From Gemmatimonadota bacterium (GTDB lineage Bacteria > Gemmatimonadota > Gemmatimonadetes > Gemmatimonadales > GWC2-71-9): a stretch of DNA of 64,000 bases. How positions within the stretch are numbered: position 1 is the first letter of the stretch; each line of letters starts with the position of its first letter. The position numbers and the translations under genes are program-made. The DNA is taken from positions 186,001 to 250,000 of the forward strand of contig JADJAK010000005.1 of the NCBI GenBank assembly GCA_016704275.1, read 5' to 3'. The notes beneath the pieces were generated by a model. The model ran no database searches and was not told the origin of the DNA. It saw only the letters and a list, made by a program, of their open reading frames with translations. This document shows positions 1 to 9,437 of this stretch, piece after piece.

Positions 1-912
1 CTTCGGGGGAGTGGTCCGGCCGGACTGGCGGGGATGGCCGCTCGGAATGGGCCATGGGTCAGGCCGCTGCTCGAACTCCCCCGAGAGCGCCTGGCGGCGC
101 ATCTGGCGGCGGAAGGGATCGAGGCGTGGCAGGACCCCGCCAACCGCGACGTCCGCCATCTCCGCTCCTGGCTTCGGGGAGAGGTCCTCCCGGCGGTTGC
201 CGCACGCCTTCCGGATGTCCGTGAGCGGCTACTCACCGCAGCTTGGCAGGCGCGCGACGCCCGAACGGGGTGGGACCAGCTGCTGGACCAGCTGCCGGAG
301 TTGGCGTTGACCGCCGAGCCGGCGGGCTTTTCCGTTGCCGCCCCCCTCCTCCGGGGGTATCGTTCGGCGTTGCGACATGCGGTGGTGGCAGCCCTCGGCC
401 GACGGTGCGGGGTGCCCCTCGGGGCCCGGCGCTTGGCGGCCGTGGATCGGCTGTTGTCGGGCCGCGACGCGCGGATTCGATTGGCGGCTGGCCTCGAGGC
501 GGAACTCGCCTTCGGACGGCTGGCATTTCGTCTCCCGGCGGGCCCCGCACCGGAATGGGTAACTCTGGGGCAGGGGGCGGGTATCACCTTCGGACCGCTC
601 ACGCTCCGCGCCGCGCTGGCACCGGCACCCGTGCTGGTTCGGGAGGGGTGGTCGACCGCGATGGACCCCGGACAGTACACGGTTCGGGCGTGGCACTCGG
701 GGGACCGGATTCGTCCCCTTGGGGGTCGAGGCCATCGCCAGGTCTCGGTGCTGCTCCGCGAGGCCCGGATCGCTCCCGGTCGTCGCAGTCATTGGCCGGT
801 CGTCGTCGATGCGGACGCGACCATTGTCTGGGTGCCGGGCATCTGCCGATCGGATGCCCGCATCCCCACGGAAGGAACCGAGGCGCTCTGTGCCCACGCA
901 GCTTTCGCCTGA
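1..912 (+). CDS. tilS: tRNA(Ile)-lysidine synthase, C-terminal part (5' truncated by window)
   Basis: The reading frame is open from base 1, so the gene starts upstream of the window. TilS adds lysine to C34 of the AUA-decoding tRNA-Ile, using ATP. The visible part begins after the N-terminal PP-loop ATPase core. It contains the stretch 'PANRDVRHLRSWLRGEVLP', which matches the characteristic NxxxxxxRxxLRxxxxP region of TilS, followed by the C-terminal tRNA-binding region. The ATP-binding SGGxDS motif is not in the window. It is followed at once by hpt, which overlaps it or starts 1 base later depending on the start chosen. tilS-hpt-ftsH is a widely conserved order and supports the call. Confidence 0.85.
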   Translation, partial: LRGSGPAGLAGMAARNGPWVRPLLELPRERLAAHLAAEGIEAWQDPANRDVRHLRSWLRGEVLPAVAARLPDVRERLLTAAWQARDARTGWDQLLDQLPELALTAEPAGFSVAAPLLRGYRSALRHAVVAALGRRCGVPLGARRLAAVDRLLSGRDARIRLAAGLEAELAFGRLAFRLPAGPAPEWVTLGQGAGITFGPLTLRAALAPAPVLVREGWSTAMDPGQYTVRAWHSGDRIRPLGGRGHRQVSVLLREARIAPGRRSHWPVVVDADATIVWVPGICRSDARIPTEGTEALCAHAAFA

Positions 913-1453
913 GATGCAGCGCCGCGCAGGCGGTCACGCTCTCCGCGTCGTCTTCGACGAGGCGACGATCGCCGACCGGGTGCGCGAACTGGGGCACGAG
1001 ATCACGGCCGCCTATCCCGAGGGCGAGTTGCTGGTCCTCGGCCTGCTCAAGGGAAGCTTCATCTTCCTGAGCGACCTGGTCCGGCAGATCGACCGCCCGC
1101 TGCATCTCGACTTCCTGGTGGCGTCGTCCTATGGCACGGGGACGGTCTCGAGTGGCACCGTGCGCCTGCTCTACGATCCGGAAACGCCGCTCGAAGGAAA
1201 GCACATCGTCATTGTCGAGGACATCATCGACAGCGGCCGCACGATGCTGAAGCTGCTCGGCCTGTTGCAGGCACGGAATCCGGCCTCCGTCGCGGTCTGT
1301 TCGTTGCTGGACAAGAAGCTGCTCCCGACCCCGATCCCCGAGTTGCGGTGGGTCGGATTCACGGCACCCCCGGCGTTCCTCGTGGGCTACGGCCTCGACC
1401 ATGCCGAAGATTTTCGCCACCTCCCGTTCATCGGTGACCTGACTGATGGCTGA
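890..1453 (+). CDS. hpt: hypoxanthine phosphoribosyltransferase
   Basis: Purine salvage enzyme that transfers phosphoribosyl from PRPP to hypoxanthine or guanine. The PRPP-binding signature 'VIVEDIIDSGRTM' is intact, as are the upstream 'LKGSFIFLSDL' strand and the C-terminal 'VGYGLDHAEDFRHLPFIG'. I chose the GTG at 890 because a GAGG Shine-Dalgarno sequence lies at 880-883, six bases upstream. An ATG at 914, one base after the tilS stop, is an alternative but has no visible ribosome-binding site. Either start gives a normal family length of about 180 residues. The 3' end overlaps the ftsH start by 8 bases, so translation is probably coupled. Confidence 0.9.
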   Translation: MPTQLSPEMQRRAGGHALRVVFDEATIADRVRELGHEITAAYPEGELLVLGLLKGSFIFLSDLVRQIDRPLHLDFLVASSYGTGTVSSGTVRLLYDPETPLEGKHIVIVEDIIDSGRTMLKLLGLLQARNPASVAVCSLLDKKLLPTPIPELRWVGFTAPPAFLVGYGLDHAEDFRHLPFIGDLTDG

Positions 1454-3431
1454 TCGCAACGTTCCCCGTCCCCCGTCCACTGGCTGGGGCAACCTGAGCA
1501 AGACCCTCGCGTTCTGGGCGCTCATCGCGGTGCTCTTCATCGCGCTCTTCCAGTACATGGGGAAGCAGCGCTCGCCGAGCGAGTTCACCTACACGGAGTT
1601 CACGCGGCAGCTGGCCGGCGGGAACATCGCGAAGGCGGACGTCGTCGAGGGCGAGATGATCAAGGGCGAGTTCCGCACCGCCGTGACCCAGGATGGGCGC
1701 CCGGTGAAGGAATTCACGGTCCTCCTCCCGGTGAAGGACTCCGAGGCGCTGATCACGCGCCTCGAGGACGCCGGCGTCGCGGTCACCGCCTCGAAGACCA
1801 AGAACGGCCTCTCGGTGCTCCTCATCACGGCGCTGCCGTGGGTCGTCATCATCGGCCTCTGGTGGTTCCTCTTCCGGCAGATGCAGGCCGGCGGCAACCG
1901 CGCGTTCGCGTTCGGCAAGTCGAAGGCGAAGCTGCTCACCGGCGACACGCCGAAGCTGACCTTCGCCGACGTGGCCGGCGCCGACGAGGCGAAGGTCGAG
2001 CTGCAGGAAGTGATCGAGTTCCTCAAGGACCCGCAGAAGTTCACGCGGCTCGGCGGCAGGCTCCCCAAGGGCGCCCTGCTGGTCGGTCCGCCGGGCACCG
2101 GCAAGACGCTGCTCGCCAAGGCCGTGGCCGGCGAGGCGGGCCGTCCCTTCTTCTCGATGTCGGGTTCCGACTTCGTCGAGATGTTCGTCGGCGTCGGTGC
2201 GAGCCGCGTCCGCGACCTCTTCGAGCAGGGAAAGGCGCACGCGCCGTGCATCATCTTCATCGACGAAATTGACGCGGTCGGCCGTCATCGTGGTGCCGGC
2301 CTGGGTGGCGGGCACGATGAACGCGAGCAGACGCTGAACCAGTTGCTGGTCGAGATGGACGGCTTCGAGTCGAACGACGGCGTGATCCTCATCGCCGCGA
2401 CCAACCGTCCCGACGTCCTCGACCCGGCGCTGCTGCGCCCGGGCCGCTTCGACCGTCAGATCGTCGTCGATGCGCCGGACGTCAAGGGCCGCGAAGGGAT
2501 CCTGATGGTGCACACCCGCAAGATCCCGCTCGCTCCGGGCGTGAACCTCGCGACGATTGCGAAGGGGACGCCGGGGATGGCGGGCGCCGACCTGGCGAAC
2601 CTCGTCAACGAGGCCGCGCTGCTCGCCGCGCGCAACAACAAGCAGTCGGTCGAGATGTCGGACTTCGAGGACGCCAAGGACAAGGTGATGCTCGGCGTCG
2701 AGCGTCGCTCGCTGGTGCTCACCGAGAACGAGAAGAAGCTCACGGCCTATCACGAGGCCGGCCACGCCGTCGTCGCGATGAAGACGCCGGGCTCCGATCC
2801 GGTGCACAAGGTCACCATCATCCCGCGTGGCCGGGCGTTGGGGCTCACGGCCTCGCTGCCCGAGACCGACCGGCACAACTACACCCTCGACTGGCTGATC
2901 GGCTCGTTGGCGATGTTCTTCGGCGGCCGGGCCGCCGAGGAGATCATCTTCGGCAAGGGTGCGGTGACGACCGGGGCGGGGAACGACATCGAGCGTGCCA
3001 CCGCGTTGGCGCGGCGCATGGTCACCCAGTTCGGCATGAGCGAGGTCATCGGCCTGATGGCCGTCGGCGAGCGCGAGCAGGAAGTCTTCCTCGGTCGCGA
3101 TTTCGGCGCGCGTCGTGAGATCTCCGAGCAGACCGCCCGGATGGTCGACGGCGAAGTGAAGCGGCTGATCGACGAGGCGTACGCCAAGGCGTTGCTGCTC
3201 CTCAACCAGAATCGCGACCTCCTCGAGCGGATTGCGCAGGCGCTGCTGGAGCGCGAGACGATCGACCGCGATGATCTCGAGCTGCTGAACAACAACCAGC
3301 CGCTCCCGCCGCGGGTCACGCCGCCGCCCCCGCTGCCGCCCGCCCCACCGGTGTCACCGGTGCGGACGGAGTCGACCGGGATGCGGACGCCGATCCTCGG
3401 GGCGCCACCGGCAGAACCCGCCGGCGCGTGA
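1446..3431 (+). CDS. ftsH: ATP-dependent zinc metalloprotease FtsH
   Basis: Membrane-anchored AAA+ protease that degrades misfolded membrane proteins and short-lived regulators. Order: an N-terminal transmembrane helix at about residues 17-37, a periplasmic segment, a second helix at about 118-138, then the AAA domain with Walker A GPPGTGKT (214-221), Walker B IIFIDEID (269-276) and the second-region-of-homology arginines in 'RPGRFDRQIVVDAPD'. The M41 protease domain follows, with the zinc motif HEAGH at 436-440. The last 35 residues are a proline-rich tail, typical of FtsH as a disordered C-terminus. Total length 661 residues, normal. The ATG overlaps the end of hpt, and the GTG of folP overlaps its stop. 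Confidence 0.97.
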   Translation: MADRNVPRPPSTGWGNLSKTLAFWALIAVLFIALFQYMGKQRSPSEFTYTEFTRQLAGGNIAKADVVEGEMIKGEFRTAVTQDGRPVKEFTVLLPVKDSEALITRLEDAGVAVTASKTKNGLSVLLITALPWVVIIGLWWFLFRQMQAGGNRAFAFGKSKAKLLTGDTPKLTFADVAGADEAKVELQEVIEFLKDPQKFTRLGGRLPKGALLVGPPGTGKTLLAKAVAGEAGRPFFSMSGSDFVEMFVGVGASRVRDLFEQGKAHAPCIIFIDEIDAVGRHRGAGLGGGHDEREQTLNQLLVEMDGFESNDGVILIAATNRPDVLDPALLRPGRFDRQIVVDAPDVKGREGILMVHTRKIPLAPGVNLATIAKGTPGMAGADLANLVNEAALLAARNNKQSVEMSDFEDAKDKVMLGVERRSLVLTENEKKLTAYHEAGHAVVAMKTPGSDPVHKVTIIPRGRALGLTASLPETDRHNYTLDWLIGSLAMFFGGRAAEEIIFGKGAVTTGAGNDIERATALARRMVTQFGMSEVIGLMAVGEREQEVFLGRDFGARREISEQTARMVDGEVKRLIDEAYAKALLLLNQNRDLLERIAQALLERETIDRDDLELLNNNQPLPPRVTPPPPLPPAPPVSPVRTESTGMRTPILGAPPAEPAGA

Positions 3432-4603
3432 TCGTCACCCCCCTCTCGGATCGCGCTCCCGCCGCGATCCGTGACGCCCTCCTGTCCCACGGATGGGAGG
3501 GCGAGGTCTGTCGGCTCACCGCCTCCGGCCTCGAAACCTCCGCCTTCCATGTCACCGGCATTGCCTCGACGATGATCGAGGCGATGCTCCCCGTCGCCAA
3601 CAAGCTCGGCCTCGAGATGGTCACCGGTGAGGATTGGATCATCCTCACCGGGGCCCGGTCGCGACTCGGCGCCTTTGCGCGGCCGTGGGTGCAGCCCGAG
3701 GCGGTGCGCGATCTGGCCCATGCCATAGGGATGGCGATGCCGGCGGACCGTCCCGTCGAATGGCGGCACGCCCGCGGCGCGCTCTCACTCGAGTCCCCGG
3801 TCTTGATGGGGATCCTCAATGTCACCCCCGACTCCTTCAGCGATGGCGGCACCGCGACCGATGAGGCCGCGGTCCTGCGCCGTGTCGACGCCTTGCTGGC
3901 CGGTGGGGCGGGGGTCATTGACCTGGGTGGCGAATCGACGGCGCCGTTCGCGCCGCCGGTGCCGCTCGACGTGGAGATGGCCAGGGTCCTTCCGGCGGTC
4001 ATGGCGATCGTCCGGGAGCACCCCGACGTGCTCATTTCGGTGGACACCGTCAAGCATGAGGTGGCCCAGGCCGCACTCGACGCCGGGGCGGCGATCGTCA
4101 ACGACGTCACCGCCGGGCGGCACGACGTGCAACTCTTGGGCGTCGCGGCGCGTCACAAGGCGGGTATCGTCCTCTCCCATTCACGTGGGGAGGTCGGGCG
4201 CCTCGCCAGCTACGACGCCGCGGAGTACGACGGCGATGTGGCCGGCGGCGTCACGCGGGAACTCGACGTGTCACGCGCCACCGCGCTTGCGGCCGGCATT
4301 GCCATGGAGGCCATCGTGCTCGACCCCGGATTCGGCTTCGCGAAGCACCCCGAGCAGAACATCGCGCTCCTCGATCAGGTGGCTGCCGTCGTGGCCCTCG
4401 GATCGCCGGTCCTGATCGGTGCCTCGCGCAAGCGCTTCCTCGGCGAGGTCACCGGTCGTCCGCTCGAGGATCGTGACCGTGCGACCGCCGCCGCCTGCGC
4501 CCTCTCGCTCGACCGCGGGGCCCGACTCTTCCGCGTCCATGATCCCGAAGGGACACGAGATGCCCTGGCCGTTGCGGAGGCACTATGGCGGAGCCGGCAG
4601 TGA
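3428..4603 (+). CDS. folP: dihydropteroate synthase with N-terminal extension
   Basis: Folate biosynthesis: condenses 6-hydroxymethyl-dihydropterin pyrophosphate with p-aminobenzoate. The pterin-binding TIM barrel begins near residue 120, with the signature NVTPDSFSDGG (131-141), then 'VIDLGGESTAPF', 'ISVDTVKHEVAQAALDAGA' and a C-terminal 'GASRKRFLGEVTGRP'. The protein is 391 residues, against about 270-290 for most DHPS enzymes. The surplus is an N-terminal region of about 120 residues that I cannot assign. It contains 'GIASTMIEAMLPVANKLGL' and 'GEDWIILTGARSRLGAF'. The start is the GTG overlapping the ftsH stop. The gene overlaps the following membrane-protein gene by 19 bases. Confidence 0.93.
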   Translation: MIVTPLSDRAPAAIRDALLSHGWEGEVCRLTASGLETSAFHVTGIASTMIEAMLPVANKLGLEMVTGEDWIILTGARSRLGAFARPWVQPEAVRDLAHAIGMAMPADRPVEWRHARGALSLESPVLMGILNVTPDSFSDGGTATDEAAVLRRVDALLAGGAGVIDLGGESTAPFAPPVPLDVEMARVLPAVMAIVREHPDVLISVDTVKHEVAQAALDAGAAIVNDVTAGRHDVQLLGVAARHKAGIVLSHSRGEVGRLASYDAAEYDGDVAGGVTRELDVSRATALAAGIAMEAIVLDPGFGFAKHPEQNIALLDQVAAVVALGSPVLIGASRKRFLGEVTGRPLEDRDRATAAACALSLDRGARLFRVHDPEGTRDALAVAEALWRSRQ

Positions 4604-6966
4604 ACCGCCCACCGTATCGCTGGGCCGCGGCCGCATCGCTGGTCGTGCTGCTCGGCTACCTGGTTACGCTGGCGCCGTCGGTCACCTTCTGGGATGACGG
4701 CGAATTCATTGCCGCCGCGAAGACGTTGGGCGTTCCGCATCCGCCAGGCACCCCGCTCTTCGTGATGGTGGCCCACGTCTGGGCGATGCTCTTGCCGGTT
4801 GGCGAGTACGCCTGGCGCCTGAACCTGCTCTCCGCCATCTGCAGCTCGATCGCCGCCGGCTGCTGGTTCCTCGTCGCCTACACGTCCGTGGCCCGGGGCG
4901 AAGCAGCTCGCTCTGAGACCTCGCTTCTCGCTTCTCGCTTCTCGCCTCTCGCTTTGGGTGCCGGCTGGTCCGCGGCCCTGGTCACCGCCTTCTCCTTCAC
5001 GATGTGGCAGAACTCCGTCGAAACCGAGGTCTATGCCGTCGCGATGATGATCATCGCGCTCGCCGCATGGACGGTGACGCGGTGGCGCGAGGCGCGCACC
5101 AGTGGCCACGGTGCACGGTTGCTGTTGGTCCTGCTCTATCTCGGCGGCCTCTCCATCGGCAACCACCTCCTCGGCCTGCTGGTCGGGCCGGCCTTGGTGG
5201 CGGCGTTGATGAGTGCGTCGTGGCTGGGCCCGCTGGCCGACCCGACCGCGCGGCGAGCGGAGCAGGCTCGCATCGCGGTGGTTGGCACGGTCTGGCTGCT
5301 CTTGATTGCGCTCGGCCTCGGCAGCACCACGCTCACGCTCGGCACCGCGGCACTGGTGGCGGTCGCTGGCGTCTGGGCGATCGGCCGGAAGCAACTCGGC
5401 TTCGTGGCGATGGCGCTGCTGATCGTGGCGATCGGCGTGACGCCCTATCTCTTCATCTACTTCCGCGCCAAGCAGGGTCCGTGGATCAACGAGGCCGATG
5501 CCTCGACCTGGGATGCGCTCCTCGCCGTGATCCGGCGGGCGCAGTACCCCGTGCGGACACCGCTCGACGATCCGACCGCCTACCATGGCCCCGAAAACAC
5601 CGGACGCACGCTGACGATGCTGGGCTACCAGCTCGCCAACTACGCCCAGTACTTCGACTGGCAGTGGGCGCGTTCCCTCGGGGACATCGCCTTCGCCCCG
5701 TTCCGCCTGCTGATGACGCTCGTCTTTGCGTCGCTTGGAATGCGCGGTGCCGTGGCGCAGCGTCGGGAAGACCGGACCGGTTTCCACATGATGCTGATCC
5801 TCTTCCTGGTGACGGGATTGGGACTGCTGCTGTACATGAATTTCAAGCCGGGGCCGAGCATCGGGTGGGAGCAGTGGCCCGGGCTCGATGCGCACGAGGT
5901 GCGCGACCGCGACTACTTCTTCGTCGCGAGCTTCGTGGCGTGGGCGTTCTGGGCGGCGCTCGGCATTGCCGACCTGGTGCGGGCCACGGCGTTGCGGTTA
6001 CCGGTGGCGCGCCGATCGATGGCGGTGGCGGTCTTCGGCCTCGCACTGCTGCCGGCGGTGCTCAACGCGCGGATGGCGACGCGGAAGCAGACGCCCGAGG
6101 CGACGCTGGCGCGGGACTTCTCCCATGCGTTGCTGCAGTCGGTGCCGCCGGGCGGGATCCTCTTCACCTGGGGCGACAACGACACCTTCCCGCTCTGGTA
6201 TGCGCAGGCGGTGGAGGGCGTGCGGCGTGATGTCACGATCGTCTGCCTCGCGCTGGCCGAGACGGAGTGGTACCAGCGGCAGTTGCGGAACTGGAAGGCA
6301 GGTCCACTCGACCGGGCCAACCTCGCGGCGGTGTGGCAGTCCGCGCCGGTGCCGGACCTCAACGGCCCGATCCACACCATCTCCGACTCGGCGATCAACG
6401 CCTTCTCGCCGTTCCTGGTCGACAAGTCGCAGGCCATTCAGCTTCGCAACGGCCTTTCGGTCGAGCTCACCAAGGGCGATGCGATCTACGCCAAGGACAT
6501 GCTGCTGTTGCAGGTGTTGATCACCAACGCCGGAGTGCGGCCCATCGCGTGGTCGGTCACCACGGCGAACAAGCTCTACGGACTCGGGCCGCAGTTGGTG
6601 CAGCAGGGGTTGGCGATCGTGATGCCGACGGTGCCGGTGACGGGCGCGGTGGGTGGTGATGCGGTCGGGCCGGGGAAGACGCCGATCGACCTCGCGACCA
6701 CGACGCGGCTCATCAACGAGACGTGGAAGTACGGCAAGCTGCTCGACGGTGGCACCGATCGTCTCGATGCCAACATCCGGGCGATGTCGGGGACGTGGGC
6801 GATCCCGTTCGTGCAGGCGGCGGTCGCGTCGGTGATGGTGGGCGACACCGCGGCGGCGATTCCGTTCCTGGAGACCTCGCTGAAGATGGCCGACCAGCCT
6901 GGCGTGGCCGGCTTCCTGGCGCAGCTGAAGGGACGGGGTGGGGCGGGGGTGGTGCCGGGGAAGTAG
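4585..6966 (+). CDS. DUF2723 multi-pass membrane protein (TMEM260-like)
   Basis: A 793-residue polytopic membrane protein. The first helix is followed by 'APSVTFWDDGEFIAAAKTLG' and 'PHPPGTPLFVMVAHVWA', the hallmark of DUF2723. That family includes the eukaryotic TMEM260 O-mannosyltransferase and is structurally GT-C-like. The acidic pair after the first helix is where GT-C enzymes carry catalytic acids. About ten to twelve hydrophobic segments are followed by a soluble C-terminal region with 'WGDNDTFPLWYAQAVEGVRRDVT', usual for the family. Glycosyl transfer is an inference from the family, and the substrate is unknown. A 7-base tandem repeat lies inside the coding sequence near 4924-4951 (listed separately). 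Confidence 0.85.
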   Translation: MAEPAVNRPPYRWAAAASLVVLLGYLVTLAPSVTFWDDGEFIAAAKTLGVPHPPGTPLFVMVAHVWAMLLPVGEYAWRLNLLSAICSSIAAGCWFLVAYTSVARGEAARSETSLLASRFSPLALGAGWSAALVTAFSFTMWQNSVETEVYAVAMMIIALAAWTVTRWREARTSGHGARLLLVLLYLGGLSIGNHLLGLLVGPALVAALMSASWLGPLADPTARRAEQARIAVVGTVWLLLIALGLGSTTLTLGTAALVAVAGVWAIGRKQLGFVAMALLIVAIGVTPYLFIYFRAKQGPWINEADASTWDALLAVIRRAQYPVRTPLDDPTAYHGPENTGRTLTMLGYQLANYAQYFDWQWARSLGDIAFAPFRLLMTLVFASLGMRGAVAQRREDRTGFHMMLILFLVTGLGLLLYMNFKPGPSIGWEQWPGLDAHEVRDRDYFFVASFVAWAFWAALGIADLVRATALRLPVARRSMAVAVFGLALLPAVLNARMATRKQTPEATLARDFSHALLQSVPPGGILFTWGDNDTFPLWYAQAVEGVRRDVTIVCLALAETEWYQRQLRNWKAGPLDRANLAAVWQSAPVPDLNGPIHTISDSAINAFSPFLVDKSQAIQLRNGLSVELTKGDAIYAKDMLLLQVLITNAGVRPIAWSVTTANKLYGLGPQLVQQGLAIVMPTVPVTGAVGGDAVGPGKTPIDLATTTRLINETWKYGKLLDGGTDRLDANIRAMSGTWAIPFVQAAVASVMVGDTAAAIPFLETSLKMADQPGVAGFLAQLKGRGGAGVVPGK
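4924..4951 (+). repeat. in-frame heptanucleotide tandem repeat CTTCTCG x3 plus CCTCTCG
   Basis: Three exact copies of CTTCTCG followed by CCTCTCG lie inside the DUF2723 gene and are translated as part of 'SETSLLASRFSPLAL' between two membrane segments. The reverse-complement unit (GAGAAGC phase) appears again in the spacer at 59751-59771, so this is a dispersed repeat that has entered a coding region. Confidence 0.8.
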
Positions 6967-6973
6967 GCCGGCC

Positions 6974-7004
6974 CCAGGGGAATGTGCGCGCCACGTTCCC
7001 CTGG
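6974..7004 (+). terminator. stem-loop after DUF2723 gene, possible transcription barrier
   Basis: CCAGGGGAA at 6974-6982 and its exact reverse complement TTCCCCTGG at 6996-7004 form a 9-bp stem that can extend inward by several pairs. There is no U-tract, so factor-independent termination is uncertain. Confidence 0.4.
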
Positions 7005-7052
7005 CCGTCACCTTCGGGTTATCCTCAACAATCCCCCTCCGTCGAGCCCCGC

Positions 7053-9425
7053 ATGCCTGGCCATGCCACGTTCGCCCGCGTCGCAGTGGTGTCAGTGCTC
7101 CTCTCCGCGTCGGCGCTCCACGCGCAGGCGCCGGCCGACCGCCCCCGTATCGACTCGCTCTTCCACTACCTCGGCGCCGCCACCGCGTCCGCTCCGCCCT
7201 CGGCGTTTGCCTGCCCCGGTGACGCCGCGCTGCAGCGGCTCTGTGAAGCGCTGGTCTCCACCCGCCGGGCCGAGCTCCTGACCGACAAGGGCGAGGCGAC
7301 CAAGGCGCGCGACCTGCTGGAGCGCGTGGTCGGCGAGCGCCCCCAGTGGCCGGTGGCATGGTACGGCCTCGGCGTGGCGCGCTTGCAGGTGGCGCGGACC
7401 GGCGGCCTCTCGCGCAGCGGGGCGCTGCACCCGGTGGGCGTCAGCAACGAGGCCGGGGCGGGGTACGCCTTGGTTCGATCCCTCGAATTGGACTCGACGT
7501 TCGTGCTGGCTGCCGAGGCACTCGCGATGGCATCGGTGCCGCGCGAGGGGGCGTCGCGCGTCGGTGAACGGCTCGCGATGCTCGAGCGTGTGGAACGACT
7601 GCTGAGTCCGGCGGCCCGATACCAGGCGGGGGTCGTGGCGGTAACCGCCAAGAACGGCCCGGCCGCCGTGCGCTTCCTCACGCCGATCCGAGGCACTCCC
7701 GACCGACCGAACGGCCTCGCTGGGATCGTGTTGGCGCGGGCCCACTATCAGGCCGGCAACCCGCAGGCGGGCCGGGCAGCGCTGCTCGCTGGGGCGGCCG
7801 ACACGAACCCAGCGGCCCGCGCCGCCTATCGGAAGGAGCTGGCGTGGGTCGCCGAGCCGCAGGAGCTGGCGGACTGGGACTCACTGCCCCCCGCACAAGC
7901 CTCGGCGTGGCTCGGCGACTTCTGGGCACGGCGTGACGTGCGCGATGCCCGCCCCGACGGCGCTCGACTGATCGAACACTATACGCGGATGGAATACGCC
8001 TTCGAGGTCTTCCAGCGTGTCGTGCCGCAAGTCGGCGTGCAGAAGAACGCCGGGATGGCGTTCGCGATGGACTATGAGGTGGATGACGGGATGATCAAAG
8101 AGGCGCTGCACTCGGTGGGGGTCCCCGATGGGAAGGAAGGAGCGATTGCGATGCAGCGTCTCGCTGGGGATGCGATGGGAATGGGCCCCAATTCGCCGTT
8201 TCGCGCCTTCCGCACCACGCAGACGCTCATCGATGACCGCGGCGTGATCTGGGTTCGCCACGGCAAGCCAACGAAGGTCGCACGAACTGCTGATGGCGTC
8301 GCCCTCGAAGCGTGGCGCTACGACCGCCCTGAGGGGTCGCTCGTCCTGCAGTTTCGGGAGGAGAACTTCGATGGGCAGGCGGGGGCATCAGTCCTCGTCC
8401 CGTCACTGGTGACGGCGAACCCGTTGCAACGTGAGCAGTTGTGCGGCATCGACCAGTCGCTCTGCACCTTGAACGCAGATCCTCGTGGGGGTCTCAAGAT
8501 CATGGGTGAAGGGATGGGCGACTACACCCCGCCGTCGAGTCAAAACCCTTCCAAGGATCGCCTCGAGCTCGACGCCAGGGTGAACTCCACTGCCCGCATC
8601 CAGCGCCTCCACCGCAAAGGCCTCGACGCCATCACCGAAGCGACCACCACCGACGACAACGCCCGACCATTCGCCCGCGCCTTCGCGCCCACGGTGCAGA
8701 TCTACGGGCTCGATCGCGCCAGCGGCGGCGCCGGACGCGCGGTCGTTGCCTTCGCGGTCCCCGGGGCCCAGCTCGAATACACCACGCCGCCCGAGGCCGG
8801 TGGCCGCGCCGTCTATCCGGTGCGCGTCGAAGTGATGCTCTCGCGTCGGAGCGACGGCACCCGTTTCGACCTCGACACGCTGCGCCGCTTTGCCACCGCG
8901 GCGCCGCTCGCCGGCGAGCAGTACCTCACCGGCCTGGTCGAGCTCCCGGTCGCACCGGGGCGCTACGTCGCGACGGTGGTGCTGAGCCAGGGCGATCTCG
9001 GCTCGATCGCACGACTCGGCGAAGTCGTCGTCCCGGCCGCTCGCGCCGCGCTGAGCGTCTCGGACATCGTCCTTGGCCGCGAGGGCAGTGGCGTGCGCTG
9101 GCAGTCGGGGGCGACGACCGTGCCGCTGCATCCGCTCAACGCCTACCCCAAGGGTGGGACGGCGGAAGTGTATTACCAATTGGCGGGGCTGAAGAGTGGC
9201 GCACGCTACGCCACCCGACTGGAACTCTTCGGCGCCGAGGACGATGCCAAGAAGCCGGCACGGCTCTCGATTGACTTCGAGACGACCGCCACCGACACGC
9301 GGGCGGAAGTGTCCCGGTCGCTCGGGCTCCAGAACCTGGCGCCGGGGCGCTATCGGGTGCGGCTGACGGTGCGGGGCGGGGAGGAGTCGGCGTCGGCGGT
9401 GGCGTGGCTGGCGGTGGTGAAGTGA
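7053..9425 (+). CDS. exported GWxTD-domain protein with TPR-like N-terminal half
   Basis: I placed the start at ATG 7053, where a signal peptide follows (MPGHATFARVAVVSVLLSAS, cleavage near ALHAQA). The open frame extends further upstream into the previous gene but has no signal peptide there. Predicted length is 790 residues. The N-terminal half has helical TPR-like repeats ('RDLLERVVGERPQWPVAWYG'). The central part, 'FRTTQTLIDDRGVIWVRHG' followed by KPTKV, is the core of the GWxTD domain, although the GWxTD signature itself is degenerate. The C-terminal third is beta-rich. GWxTD proteins are frequent in Gemmatimonadota and Acidobacteria, and no biochemical role is established. A weak TATCCT box at 7020-7025 could be its promoter. 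Confidence 0.75.
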   Translation: MPGHATFARVAVVSVLLSASALHAQAPADRPRIDSLFHYLGAATASAPPSAFACPGDAALQRLCEALVSTRRAELLTDKGEATKARDLLERVVGERPQWPVAWYGLGVARLQVARTGGLSRSGALHPVGVSNEAGAGYALVRSLELDSTFVLAAEALAMASVPREGASRVGERLAMLERVERLLSPAARYQAGVVAVTAKNGPAAVRFLTPIRGTPDRPNGLAGIVLARAHYQAGNPQAGRAALLAGAADTNPAARAAYRKELAWVAEPQELADWDSLPPAQASAWLGDFWARRDVRDARPDGARLIEHYTRMEYAFEVFQRVVPQVGVQKNAGMAFAMDYEVDDGMIKEALHSVGVPDGKEGAIAMQRLAGDAMGMGPNSPFRAFRTTQTLIDDRGVIWVRHGKPTKVARTADGVALEAWRYDRPEGSLVLQFREENFDGQAGASVLVPSLVTANPLQREQLCGIDQSLCTLNADPRGGLKIMGEGMGDYTPPSSQNPSKDRLELDARVNSTARIQRLHRKGLDAITEATTTDDNARPFARAFAPTVQIYGLDRASGGAGRAVVAFAVPGAQLEYTTPPEAGGRAVYPVRVEVMLSRRSDGTRFDLDTLRRFATAAPLAGEQYLTGLVELPVAPGRYVATVVLSQGDLGSIARLGEVVVPAARAALSVSDIVLGREGSGVRWQSGATTVPLHPLNAYPKGGTAEVYYQLAGLKSGARYATRLELFGAEDDAKKPARLSIDFETTATDTRAEVSRSLGLQNLAPGRYRVRLTVRGGEESASAVAWLAVVK

Positions 9426-9437
9426 CGGTCTGGGGGC

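Noticed and set aside
1428..2876. Minus-strand open frame opposite ftsH
   Set aside because: Shadow of ftsH with Arg/Gly/Glu/His-rich low-information sequence.
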